64,000 nucleotides of DNA from Micromonospora cremea (GTDB lineage Bacteria > Actinomycetota > Actinomycetes > Mycobacteriales > Micromonosporaceae). A program made the position numbers and the translations under genes. The stretch lies in contig NZ_FSQT01000002.1 in assembly GCF_900143515.1 (NCBI RefSeq), forward strand, positions 682,001 through 746,000. The letters are read 5' to 3'. Shown here one piece after another: positions 27,305 through 37,581 of the stretch; the first letter of the stretch is position 1, and each line of letters starts with the position of its first letter. The notes below the pieces were generated by a model, which saw nothing but the letters and a program-made list of their open reading frames with translations, did not search any database and was not told where the DNA came from.

Positions 27305-28174
27305 GTGTGGGTGCGAACTCGGGCAACCGTGGCGGGTGGACTGGTTCTCGTCCTCATCGCCGTGATCGCAGTCTGGCTCGTCGTTCGGCAGGTCGGGGAC
27401 AAGCTGCGGCTGCCGCTGTCCTCGCGGACCTGCACGGTCCAGGCCGACGGCCGGGTCGCCCTGGACGCCGACCAGATGGCCAACGCGGCGACCATCGCGG
27501 CGATCGGCGCGCAGCGCGGAATGCCCGAGCGGGCCGTGGTGGTCGCGCTCGCCACGGCGTACCAGGAATCCGGGCTGCGCAACCTCGCCGACGGCGACCG
27601 TGACTCGGTCGGCCTCTTCCAGCAGCGCCCGAGCCAGGGCTGGGGCACCCCGAAGCAGATCCGCGACCCGCGCTACGCGGCGAACCGGTTCTACGCGGCG
27701 CTGAAGAAGGTGCGCGGCTGGGAGTCGATGCGGGTCACCGACGCCGCCCAGCGGGTGCAGCGCTCGGCGTTCCCCGAGGCGTACCAGAAGTGGGCCGACG
27801 ACTCTGAGGTGCTCAGCCGGGCGCTGCTGGGCGACGCCACCGGCGCGGTCGCCTGCTCGGTGGGGCGTACCCCGGTGATGCGCGGCGCGGCGGCGGCCGC
27901 CCAGTTGACCCGCAACCTGGTGCTGGACTGGGGGGTGTCGAGCACCGATCCGGCGGACCAGACCGGGCTGGCGGTGACCGCGGGCGACCAGCGCGACGGC
28001 TGGCGGTACGCGCACTGGCTGGTCTCGCACGCACAGGACCACGGGGTGAAGCTGGTCCGCTTCGGCGGCCTGGAATGGACGGCCCGGGACGGCACCTGGG
28101 GGCGGGTGAACGGTGAGCAGGGCCCCACCGGTCAGGTGGTGGCCGAGGTGTTCGCCGAGGTGACGCCGCCCTGA
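27305..28174 (+). CDS. Membrane-anchored transglycosylase-like protein
   Basis: This protein of about 289 residues has one N-terminal hydrophobic anchor (about 7-28, TVAGGLVLVLIAVIAVWLVV) and an extracytoplasmic domain. AYQESGLRNLADGDRDSVGLFQQRPSQGWG resembles the lysozyme-like transglycosylase active-site region, with Glu in QESGL, and DPRYAANRFYAAL follows. Such proteins are often misnamed heavy-metal transporters in actinobacteria. Tandem GTG codons at 27305 and 27311 make the start uncertain. A cell-wall role is inference. Confidence 0.7.
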   Translation: MWVRTRATVAGGLVLVLIAVIAVWLVVRQVGDKLRLPLSSRTCTVQADGRVALDADQMANAATIAAIGAQRGMPERAVVVALATAYQESGLRNLADGDRDSVGLFQQRPSQGWGTPKQIRDPRYAANRFYAALKKVRGWESMRVTDAAQRVQRSAFPEAYQKWADDSEVLSRALLGDATGAVACSVGRTPVMRGAAAAAQLTRNLVLDWGVSSTDPADQTGLAVTAGDQRDGWRYAHWLVSHAQDHGVKLVRFGGLEWTARDGTWGRVNGEQGPTGQVVAEVFAEVTPP

Positions 28175-28386
28175 TCTCTTGACCGGCAGTCACCGCACAA
28201 TCGGACAACGGCCCACAGACACCGCTATTAATCACGCAGATCTGACCGTCCGTGTTGGTTCCGCTGCACCCGGTCCAGCCGGGGTCAACCCGCCCCGCTG
28301 GCCCTCCCCAATGCCGAGGCATGCGCGTTACGATCGGCGACCTGTGCCACAAGATGGTTTCACCTCATGGGGAGGGGTACGACGCG

Positions 28387-29289
28387 GTGTTCGATTACGG
28401 CGACCGGACCGGCTACGAACCGATCAGCGACACTGACCGCAAGGAGTTCCACGAGCAGGGCTTCCTCCTGCTGCGCAACGTCCTGACCGAGGATCACCGG
28501 GCGGCGCTGGAGGCGGCGGTCGACCGCGTCTACGCGGAGGAACAGGCCAAGGGCAACACCAAGAAGGACGGCACCCTGCACCTGCTGGGCTTCCTGGAGC
28601 GCGACGAGCTCTTCGGTGAGCTGCTCACCCACCCGATCGCCTTCCCGTACATGTGGGGGCTGGCCGGCTGGAACATCTACACCCACCACAACCACCTGGA
28701 CGTCACCCCGCCGGCGCTCGAGCCGGAGAAGCCGTACTGGGGCTGGCACCAGGACGGGTACCGCCAGAACTCCGACCCGGAGACGATGGACCCGAACCTG
28801 CCGCGGCCGATGTTCTCGCTCAAGGTCGCGTACGTGCTCTCCGACCTCTCCGAGACCGGTCGCGGCGCCACCAAGGTCATCCCGGGCAGCCACCTGTGGA
28901 ACTCGCTGCCCCGGCCGAAGGACCTCAGCGTGCACAACCCGGACCCGGAGGGCACGGTGGAGATCACCGCCAACCCGGGCGACGCCTTCATCTTCGACCG
29001 CCGCCAGTGGCACTCCCGGTCGACGAACCTGTCGAGCATCACCCGCAAGATGCTCTTCGTCGGCTACACGTACCGGTGGATCCGTCCGCTGGACGAGCTG
29101 CACCCGGACCTGAACGGCGAGTGGTACCGCAACCGCACGCCGGTGCAGCGCCAGCTGATCGGTGAGGGCACCCACACCGCGAACTACTGGGGCATCAACT
29201 GGGACGGGTACGTCGACGACGAGATCCCGCTGCGCAAGGAACTCAAGGAGCGCGGCCTCCTGGACCGCAACATCCCCTGGCTCCGCTGA
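28387..29289 (+). CDS. Phytanoyl-CoA dioxygenase (PhyH) family protein
   Basis: This 2-oxoglutarate/Fe(II) oxygenase of about 300 residues has metal ligands in YWGWHQDGYRQN (H-x-D) and in RRQWHSRSTN (distal His), with RKMLFVGYTYRW carrying the 2-OG-binding-type Arg. It is related to the ectoine-hydroxylase branch, but no ectoine genes are near. I chose the GTG at 28387 because GGGGAGGGG lies 9 nt upstream; an ATG at 28321 would add 22 residues. An intrinsic terminator follows 8 bp after the stop. Confidence 0.85.
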   Translation: MFDYGDRTGYEPISDTDRKEFHEQGFLLLRNVLTEDHRAALEAAVDRVYAEEQAKGNTKKDGTLHLLGFLERDELFGELLTHPIAFPYMWGLAGWNIYTHHNHLDVTPPALEPEKPYWGWHQDGYRQNSDPETMDPNLPRPMFSLKVAYVLSDLSETGRGATKVIPGSHLWNSLPRPKDLSVHNPDPEGTVEITANPGDAFIFDRRQWHSRSTNLSSITRKMLFVGYTYRWIRPLDELHPDLNGEWYRNRTPVQRQLIGEGTHTANYWGINWDGYVDDEIPLRKELKERGLLDRNIPWLR

Positions 29290-29296
29290 CGTGAGG

Positions 29297-29338
29297 AAGG
29301 GCCCCTTGTCATCGCTTCCTGCATGACAAGGGGCCCTT
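29297..29338 (+). terminator. Intrinsic terminator of the PhyH gene
   Basis: Perfect 16-bp arms (AAGGGCCCCTTGTCAT, 29297-29312, and its complement at 29323-29338) with a 10-nt loop are followed directly by a T-run. This is a textbook rho-independent terminator. Its stem core is shared with the palindrome at 19969-20012. Confidence 0.9.
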
Positions 29339-29428
29339 TTTAACGCGAGGGCCCGTCCGGCGCCGGCCCGCCTGGCCAGCTAGCCGCGGGACGCGAGGCG
29401 CGGGTGTGATGCTTCGGCTAGCCGACAG

Positions 29429-29536
29429 TTGAATGGCACCGCACCGGGCAGGCCGTCGCCTGCCGGCTGCGGGAAGCTCACGCTGGCCGCCTGGGGCGGC
29501 ACCACCGCCCACATCGAGGACGTCCTGGTGCGGTGA
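29429..29536 (+). pseudogene. Possible 3' fragment of a secreted carbohydrate-binding type gene
   Basis: A 35-codon open stretch ends KLTLAAWGGTTAHIEDVLVR before its stop. This reads like the last strand of a beta-sandwich (carbohydrate-binding or LamG-type) domain. There is no start codon context, and upstream DNA is closed by stops. It is the only coding-like signal in the 29339-29596 gap. It may be a decayed gene end; evidence is slight. Confidence 0.25.
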
Positions 29537-29596
29537 GCGCCGCGTCGGTGACTGGCACCGGCCGACCCCACCGGTGCGCCCGCTCGGCTGGTTGTG

Positions 29597-30232
29597 TCAG
29601 AGCCCCAGCCGGCGGCGGGCCTTCGCCCGGATCGACTCCGGCAGGTCGGGTGTCTCCAGCAGCCGGGGCAGCAGCTCCGGCTCCAGGCTCGTCGCCCGGA
29701 ACACCTCGCCGATGGTCACCCCGTGCGCGGGCCGGTCCACCACTTCGACCGGGTCGCCCGGGCCCACCTCCCCCTCGCGGAGCACCCGCAGGTAGGCCCC
29801 GGGCAGTGCCCGGGCGGTGAACCGCTTGATCAGGTCCGGTACGCCCCAGAAGCCGGCGAAGGTGGTGCACGGGGTTCGGGGCTTGGTCACCTGGAGCAGA
29901 GCGGACCCGATCTGCCACTGCTCGCCGATCACCGCGCCGGTCACGTCGACCGCGTACGTGGTGAGGTTCTCGCCGAAGCCGCCGACCCGAACGTTCCGGC
30001 CCAGTTCGGTCGCCCACCAGGCGGCGTCCTCCTCCGCGTAGGCGTAGACCGCCTGGTCCTCGCCCCCGTGGTGGGCTCGCTCGCCGATGAAGTCACCGGC
30101 CACTCCGTCGACGCGGAACAACACCGGCGTGTCCACCGGCCGCTTGTCGATGCCGCTGCGACCGCTCGCGTCGCCGGCCCACTCGGCCTCGGTGACCACA
30201 CCGAGGTTCACCGCTGCCACCCTGCCCGTCAT
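29597..30232 (-). CDS. MOSC domain protein (YiiM type)
   Basis: This 211-residue molybdenum-cofactor sulfurase C-terminal (MOSC) domain protein has the conserved Cys in VTKPRTPCTTFAGFWG and the N-terminal IDKRPVD...VDGVAGDFIGERAHHGGEDQAVYAYA motif. YiiM-like members handle N-hydroxylated substrates with Moco. It lies alone, convergent with the gene fragment and divergent in context from the sugar transporter. Confidence 0.92.
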   Translation of the reverse strand: MTGRVAAVNLGVVTEAEWAGDASGRSGIDKRPVDTPVLFRVDGVAGDFIGERAHHGGEDQAVYAYAEEDAAWWATELGRNVRVGGFGENLTTYAVDVTGAVIGEQWQIGSALLQVTKPRTPCTTFAGFWGVPDLIKRFTARALPGAYLRVLREGEVGPGDPVEVVDRPAHGVTIGEVFRATSLEPELLPRLLETPDLPESIRAKARRRLGL

Positions 30233-30303
30233 GGCGGTCAGCCTAGCGGGGTCGACGGGGTGGGGGCGCTGCCAAGATCCTCTATCCGTACCGGGTGCGG
30301 TGT

Positions 30304-31134
30304 TCAGCCCTTGACGGCGCCGGCGACCAGGCCGGAGACCATCCGCCGCTGCACCAGCAGGAAGAAGATGATGACCGGCAGGGTGAACAGGGTGGAGGCG
30401 GCCATCACCGGGCCCCAGTTGGTGTCGTCCCGGCCGAAGAAGAAGGTCATGGCCACCGGCAGGGTGTACCGACCCTGGTCGTTGATGAACGTCAACGCGA
30501 AGATCAGCTCGTTCCAGGCGGTGATGAAGGAGAAGATGCTGGTGGCCACCAGACCGGGTGCGACCAGCGGAAACAGGATCCGGCGGAAGATCTGGGCCCG
30601 GCTGGCTCCGTCGATCGCCGCCGCCTCCTCCAGTTCCTTGGGCACCGCGGCGACGAAGCCGCGCAGCATCCAGACCGCGAACGGCAGCGAGAAGCCGAGG
30701 TACGTGAGGATCAGGCTGGGCAGGGTGTTGTAGAGCCCGAGCCGCTGGATCATCAGGAACAGCGGGATGACCAGCGCCTCCAGCGGGATCATCTGCACGA
30801 TCAGCAGCATGATCAGGAAGCTGGTCCGCAGCCGGAACCGGAACCGGGCCACCGCGGTCGCGGCGAGCAGCGCCACCAGACCGCTGAGCACCACCGTCGC
30901 GACCGCAACCAGCGCGCTGTTGAGGAAGAAGTCGGCGAAGCTCACGCCGGGGATCAGGTTGCCGGTCAGGATCTCCCGGTAGTGCGCCAGCGTCGGGTGG
31001 GTCGGCACCGGCTGCGGGGTGGACGAGAAGATCTCCTTGCTCGGCTTCAGCGAGGTGGAGATCATCCAGTACACGGGGAACGCCGCGAAGAGCGCGACCA
31101 GCAGCCCGGCGCCGTTGAGGGCGATCTTCTTCAC
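30304..31134 (-). CDS. Carbohydrate ABC transporter permease (MalG type)
   Basis: This 276-residue inner-membrane protein has about six transmembrane helices. The EAA coupling motif reads EELEEAAAIDGASRAQIFRRILFPLVAPG. It is the second permease of a CUT1 sugar importer. The GTG start overlaps the MalF-type stop (GTGA). It is the last gene of the operon; no ATPase gene follows. Confidence 0.93.
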   Translation of the reverse strand: MKKIALNGAGLLVALFAAFPVYWMISTSLKPSKEIFSSTPQPVPTHPTLAHYREILTGNLIPGVSFADFFLNSALVAVATVVLSGLVALLAATAVARFRFRLRTSFLIMLLIVQMIPLEALVIPLFLMIQRLGLYNTLPSLILTYLGFSLPFAVWMLRGFVAAVPKELEEAAAIDGASRAQIFRRILFPLVAPGLVATSIFSFITAWNELIFALTFINDQGRYTLPVAMTFFFGRDDTNWGPVMAASTLFTLPVIIFFLLVQRRMVSGLVAGAVKG

Positions 31135-32117
31135 GACTCGTCCTCCTGCCTGAGCACCATCCGTACGTAGAAGCCGGTGACCACGAGCAGGATCAGAGTG
31201 AGGATCACCGCGATGGCCGCACCGAGGCCGTACTTCGGCGGCGGCGAGAACGCCTCCGCGTAGGAGTAGATGGAGAGCATGAACGTCGGCCGGTCCTGGG
31301 TGCCGCCGGCGAGCACGAACTGCTGGGTGAAGACCTTGAAGTCCCAGATGGTGGAGAGCACGATCAGGATGCCGAAGACCGGGCGCAGCAGCGGGAAGGT
31401 GATCTTCCAGAACGCCCGCCACGGCCCGGCGCCGTCCACCCGGGCAGCCTCGTGCAGCTCGCTCGGCACGCTCTTCAGGCCGGCGAGCACGCTGACCGCG
31501 ATGAACGGGAACGAGTGCCAGACCACCACCAGGGTGAGGATGGCGAAGAAGAGCAGTGGCGAGTTGAACCAGCCGTAGCCGGTCCAGTCACTGTGGCCGA
31601 ACAGGGCGTTGGAGAGGCCGTCCGGCAACGCGTTGAACAGCCAGGTGACCAGACCGCTGGTGTCGTCGAAGATCCACTTCCAGACGATCGTGCCGGTCAG
31701 CGCCGGGGTGGCCCAGGCGAGCATCACGCAGCTGGCCACGAAGGTGGCCATCTTGCGGCCGAGCCGGTTGAGCAGCAGCCCGACCAGGGTGCCGAGGACC
31801 ATCGTGAGCAGCACGTTGGCCGCGGCGAACAGGACCGTGTTGCGCAGCACGGTCAGGAAGAACGGGTCGGAGAGGATGTCGGCGTAGTTGCCCAGCCCCA
31901 CCCACGGCCACTCCCGGTCGCCGCGCAGTTGTCGGACGCTGTTCAACCGGTAGAAGGACATCACCACCACCTGGCCGAGAGGCCAGAGCAGCAGCACCCC
32001 GATGATCGCCAGTGCGGGCAGTAGCAGCAGGTACGGCAGGCGGTCGACCCGGCGGCGCCGCCGCGCGGGGGTCTCCCGCGCGGCGGCCGCCTCCGGCACC
32101 TCGGTCAGCGTGGTCAC
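31131..32117 (-). CDS. Carbohydrate ABC transporter permease (MalF type)
   Basis: This 328-residue inner-membrane protein has a basic N-terminal cytosolic tail and about six helices. The EAA loop reads ELHEAARVDGAGPWRAFWKITFPLLRP. It pairs with the MalG-type partner. The GTG start overlaps the binding-protein stop, so all three genes are translationally coupled. Confidence 0.94.
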   Translation of the reverse strand: MTTLTEVPEAAAARETPARRRRRVDRLPYLLLLPALAIIGVLLLWPLGQVVVMSFYRLNSVRQLRGDREWPWVGLGNYADILSDPFFLTVLRNTVLFAAANVLLTMVLGTLVGLLLNRLGRKMATFVASCVMLAWATPALTGTIVWKWIFDDTSGLVTWLFNALPDGLSNALFGHSDWTGYGWFNSPLLFFAILTLVVVWHSFPFIAVSVLAGLKSVPSELHEAARVDGAGPWRAFWKITFPLLRPVFGILIVLSTIWDFKVFTQQFVLAGGTQDRPTFMLSIYSYAEAFSPPPKYGLGAAIAVILTLILLVVTGFYVRMVLRQEDES

Positions 32118-33400
32118 TTGGCGTTGAGGATGCTTTCCATCTCAGCGGCCGCGTCGGCGGTGGCCTTCTCGACCGTCTTCTGACCCTTCATGACCGAGCT
32201 GTTCATCGCCTGGGTCACCGTCTTGGTCCGGCTGACCTCCACCCACTTCGGGGTGAGCGGCGTGAGCTTGGTGTTCTGCATGGTGGTGGCGAACGCCGCC
32301 ATCACCTTGTCGTTGGTGTACTTGTCGCTGGCGACCAGATCCTGGTAGACCGGGAAGAACCCGAGGCTGCTCGCGAAGCTCTGCGAGTTCTTCTTGTTCA
32401 GCAGCACGGTCAGGTAGTCCCAGGCCAGGTCCTGGCGCTCGCTGTCCTTCCAGATCGCCACGTCCGAGCCGCCGGCGAAACCGGGCGCGGCCTTGCCGTC
32501 CGGGCCGGGGATCGGGAACGTACCCCAGACCTTCTCGATCTCGGGGTTGTCCTTCTTGATGGCGCCCTGCTGCCAGCTGCCGGCGAAGGCCATCGCGGCC
32601 TTGCCGGTGGCGAACTGGGTACGGGCGTCGATCTCGTTCCAGCCCGCGGCGGCCGGCGGGGCCACCTTGTGGACGGTCACCATGTCGGTCCAGAACTTGA
32701 CGGCCCGCTGCGCCTCCGGCGTGGTGTAGCCGGACTTCCAGGTGCCGCCCTGGTTGCTGGCGATCTCGCCGCCGGCCCCCCAGAGGAAGGAGTAGAAGGG
32801 CAGCTCGGAGTTGCCCGGCAGCGCGATGCCGTAGGTGCCCGGCTTCTTCGCCTGCACCGTCTTGGCCACGCTGACCAGCTCGTCCCAGGTCTTCGGCGGC
32901 TGTACGCCCGCCTCGGCGAACCAGTCGGTGCGGTAGTAGATCGCGCGCACGCCGGCGTACCAGGGCACGCCGTACTGCTTGCCGTCGAGCTGCGCGTTGC
33001 GGACCAGGTCGGGCAGCAGGTCCTTGCCGTCGGCCCAGCCGCCCATCCGGCCGCTCACGTCGGCGAGCGCCTCCTGGGCCGCCCAGCCCTGGGTCTCGGT
33101 GTTGCCCAGCTCGGTGATGTCCGGCCCCTCACCGCCGGCGAGCGCGGCCTGGAACTTCTTGGGCGCCTCGAGCCATGGGATGTACTGCACCACCACGTCG
33201 GTGTCGGGGTGCTTCTGCCGGAACTCGGTCTCCACCCCGTCGAGGAAGGTGTTCTGCGCGTCCCCACCCTCGCCCATCATCCAGACCGTGAGCTTGCTGT
33301 CGTCGGCCGCTTCGTCGCCGGAGCCTCCGCAGCCGGTCAGCACCATCGCGGCCGAGGCCACCACGGCGGTGACCGGGGCCAGCCGCTTCCACCTGTTCAC
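32114..33400 (-). CDS. Sugar-binding lipoprotein of ABC transporter
   Basis: This 428-residue extracellular solute-binding protein of the MalE/CUT1 type has a signal peptide with lipobox VLTGC (Cys about residue 24). The body begins KLTVWMMGEGGDAQNTFLDGVETEF, and Trp-rich ligand-binding segments include WYAGVRAIYYRTDWFAEAG. The GTG start follows GGGGAGAAG. The operon has no ATPase; in Streptomyces such systems share the multi-use ATPase MsiK, which I infer here. The sugar is unknown. Confidence 0.94.
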   Translation of the reverse strand: MNRWKRLAPVTAVVASAAMVLTGCGGSGDEAADDSKLTVWMMGEGGDAQNTFLDGVETEFRQKHPDTDVVVQYIPWLEAPKKFQAALAGGEGPDITELGNTETQGWAAQEALADVSGRMGGWADGKDLLPDLVRNAQLDGKQYGVPWYAGVRAIYYRTDWFAEAGVQPPKTWDELVSVAKTVQAKKPGTYGIALPGNSELPFYSFLWGAGGEIASNQGGTWKSGYTTPEAQRAVKFWTDMVTVHKVAPPAAAGWNEIDARTQFATGKAAMAFAGSWQQGAIKKDNPEIEKVWGTFPIPGPDGKAAPGFAGGSDVAIWKDSERQDLAWDYLTVLLNKKNSQSFASSLGFFPVYQDLVASDKYTNDKVMAAFATTMQNTKLTPLTPKWVEVSRTKTVTQAMNSSVMKGQKTVEKATADAAAEMESILNAK

Positions 33401-33560
33401 GCCACTTCTCCCCTCACACCGCCTGGAACTAACCTTCTCAGCCGCACCCTAGTACGAAGAATTCCTTTACGACAGTGGGCGTGCCGGCGGAAGCGTGGCG
33501 ACCGTACCGCAGGGGGCCGGCGAAAGGCGCTGTGACATCGGGCCGAAGTCGGGCACTCCC

Positions 33561-33603
33561 GCAGGAAAGAGCGCCCGGCCGAGGGCCGGGCGCTCTTTCC
33601 TGC
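33561..33603 (-). terminator. 20-bp perfect hairpin after the first GlsB-type gene
   Basis: Arms 33561-33580 and 33584-33603 are perfect inverted copies with a 3-nt loop. It lies 31 bp past the stop of the leftward small membrane gene and, read leftward, has short A/T-rich outer ends. It is a strong terminator candidate separating that gene from the sugar-transport operon. Confidence 0.85.
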
Positions 33604-33634
33604 GGTGGCGGTGGTGCCAGGTGATGCCGGGCTG

Positions 33635-33919
33635 TTATCGGGTGACGCTGCGGCGGCGACCCACGCCGGCCACCAGCGCGACCGCGATGGCCGCCAGCAC
33701 GACCTGCACCAGCAGCTCGCCCCAGTCGATGCCGCTGGTCTCGGTCGCGATGCCGATCGCCCGCGCCAGCACGGTGCCCAACAGGGCCGCGCCGACACCG
33801 ATCAGCATGTGCAGCCACATCGGCATGTTCTGCCGGCCCGGGACGACCAGGCGGCCCAGTGCCCCGACGATGAGACCGACAACGATCGCAGTGATGATGC
33901 CCCACACGGTGAGCTCCAC
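33635..33919 (-). CDS. GlsB/YeaQ/YmgE family stress membrane protein, copy 1
   Basis: This 94-residue protein has three hydrophobic helices (ELTVWGIITAIVVGLIVGALG, WLHMLIGVGAALLGTVLARAIG, LLVQVVLAAIAVALVAGVG) and the typical RLVVPGRQNMP loop. This family (transglycosylase-associated protein) is linked to stress response, with unknown biochemical role. The GTG start has GGAGG 6 nt upstream. Copy 2 at 34227-34511 is nearly identical, and so is the upstream DNA. Confidence 0.9.
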   Translation of the reverse strand: MELTVWGIITAIVVGLIVGALGRLVVPGRQNMPMWLHMLIGVGAALLGTVLARAIGIATETSGIDWGELLVQVVLAAIAVALVAGVGRRRSVTR

Positions 33920-34160
33920 GGTCGCCCTCCTTCGAAAGAATGTCTGACACACGGTGTGTGTTTCCTGTCGTGACCGTTAAGTTCCCGACCCACCGAAAAT
34001 CCAAACCGACTTTGCCCACCAGACGATCACCCTCGGGCACAGACGACCCGCTTTCCACCGCGACCCGCTCTCCCAGCCGCGGGCTCTCCGCGTGGCCCCC
34101 GCACGATCCGCGCGGATCTTGAAATGGTCGAGGGGCGCGACGCTCTTCCGGGGTACGCGG

Positions 34161-34193
34161 AAGGGCGCCCGACCGTGTCGGTCGGGCGCCCTT
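34161..34193 (-). terminator. 14-bp hairpin after the second GlsB-type gene
   Basis: Arms 34161-34174 (AAGGGCGCCCGACC) and 34180-34193 pair perfectly around GTGTC. It lies 33 bp past the stop of copy 2. Its sequence differs from the terminator of copy 1, so the terminators were not duplicated, or have diverged. Confidence 0.85.
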
Positions 34194-34226
34194 CGAACGT
34201 GTCGCGTTGTGCGGTGGTGCTGGGTG

Positions 34227-34511
34227 TTACCGGGTGACGCTGCGGCGGCGACCCACGCCGGCCACCAGCGCGACCGCGATCGCGGCCACGACGACCTGCA
34301 CCAGCAGTTCGCCCCAGTCGATCCCGTTGGTCTCGGTCGCGATGCCGATCGCTCGCGCCAGCACGGTGCCCAGCAGCGCCGCGCCGACACCGATCAGCAT
34401 GTGCAGCCACATCGGCATGTTCTGCCGGCCCGGGACGACCAGGCGGCCCAGCGCGCCGACGATGAGACCAACAACAAGCGCAGTGATGATGCCCCACACG
34501 GTGAGCTCCAC
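34227..34511 (-). CDS. GlsB/YeaQ/YmgE family stress membrane protein, copy 2
   Basis: This 94-residue tandem paralogue of copy 1 differs by only a few conservative residues (for example TALVVGLIVG against TAIVVGLIVG). It has three hydrophobic helices and the same Arg/Ser tail RRRSVTR. The GTG start has the same GGAGG context. About 95 bp of upstream DNA is shared with copy 1, including CACACGGTGTGTG, which implies common regulation. Confidence 0.9.
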   Translation of the reverse strand: MELTVWGIITALVVGLIVGALGRLVVPGRQNMPMWLHMLIGVGAALLGTVLARAIGIATETNGIDWGELLVQVVVAAIAVALVAGVGRRRSVTR

Positions 34512-34980
34512 GGTCGCCCTCCTTCAAAGAATGTCTGACACACGGTGTGTGTTTCCTGTCGTGACCGCTAAGTTCCCGACGCACCGAAAATCCAAACCGA
34601 CTCACCCACGAGGCAAACGGTGGATGTCGATGCAACCCGGCTGCGTCGATTGACGTGGGGGGCGCGTCCACACAGGTCGCAGGCACTGTCGTCGGGCCAC
34701 CCGCCACCGGTACGGCCCGAAAAATTTCTTCACCCGCCGCCAGGCGCGCCGCTGCCCACCACCGCTCCGGCCGGGTCGGCACGTCGCCCGGCCGGGGACC
34801 CGGCGAGCGCCGGTCGCACGGCCGGGGACACGGCGAGGGGCGGGTCAGGGTCCGCGACACGGGGACTGCCGCCGGGCTACGGCGACGGCCGGCACCCCGT
34901 CGGGCGACCGGTCTTCGCGACCGGCCCGGCCGGGGCACCGGCCGTGTTCGTCAGTCAACGCCGGCGCACCGGCGGCGGTG
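34512..34980. other. Intergenic region upstream of GlsB copy 2
   Basis: The first about 95 bp (34512-34605) match the region upstream of copy 1 (33920-34012) almost base for base and contain the palindrome CACACGGTGTGTG. They probably hold the promoter and an operator. The remaining DNA up to the lepA stop at 34981 is G/C-rich with no convincing gene, hairpin or known regulatory element. Confidence 0.55.
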
Positions 34981-36858
<1,878 letters not shown>

Positions 36859-36983
36859 AGCGGTCCGTTCTGATCGGCTGACGTGAGCGGGCCGGCGCGA
36901 CGCCGACCCCTTCTATGTTCCCACGCCACCGGGGTGCCCCCACTGCGCGGGCGATGGATCGGCCGGCGGAGCGCCGGGGCGCG

Positions 36984-37520
36984 TCACTCCACCGGCGGCT
37001 CCACGAAGAGCGCGGCCAGCCTCGGCAGCCGCCGGCGGGCCTCCCCCTCGTCGTCGAAGTCCCAGAAGTCGTTGAGGTCCGGCACGCGCACCGGCTCCCG
37101 GTCCGCCGGCAGTTCCGACGCGGTGGCCTTGCGGTACGCGTCCCAGGGCACCGCCAGCATCTGCTCGGCGGAGAACTCCTCCCCACTGAGCGAGGCGGCC
37201 CGCACCTGGGGCAGCTCGGCCAGCGAGTCCGGGTCGGCGACCGCGCGGGCGAAGACCGCCCGACCCTGGGTCATCAGCCAGCCCCGGAAGTGCTCGAAGC
37301 CGTCCGCCGACGCGCCGCCGTTGATCAGGTACGCCGCCCCCCACAGATCCGCCTTGTGCGACGCGGCCAGCACCCGCGTCTGGTGCCGGGCGTACCCGAC
37401 GATGTCTTCCGGGTCACGCTGGGCGAGCAGCGCCACGGCCCGCGCGGCCACCGGGCCGGGCTCTCCCCCGCCGCCGGCCCGGGCCTCGTCGATCAGCTGC
37501 CAGAAGTCCTCGGTCCTCAT
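36984..37520 (-). CDS. DUF4240 domain protein
   Basis: This 178-residue protein begins MRTEDFWQLIDEARAGGGG and contains WGAAYLINGGASADGFEHFRGWLMTQGRAVF, the pattern of the DUF4240 family. It is cytosolic, with no catalytic motif known. It is divergent from the kinase-like gene with about 60 bp between. Confidence 0.82.
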   Translation of the reverse strand: MRTEDFWQLIDEARAGGGGEPGPVAARAVALLAQRDPEDIVGYARHQTRVLAASHKADLWGAAYLINGGASADGFEHFRGWLMTQGRAVFARAVADPDSLAELPQVRAASLSGEEFSAEQMLAVPWDAYRKATASELPADREPVRVPDLNDFWDFDDEGEARRRLPRLAALFVEPPVE

Positions 37521-37581
37521 GGCTTGGCAGTCTGGCAGTGTCGCCGCGCGCTGTGCACGTACCCCGGGGCAGCATGGTGGG

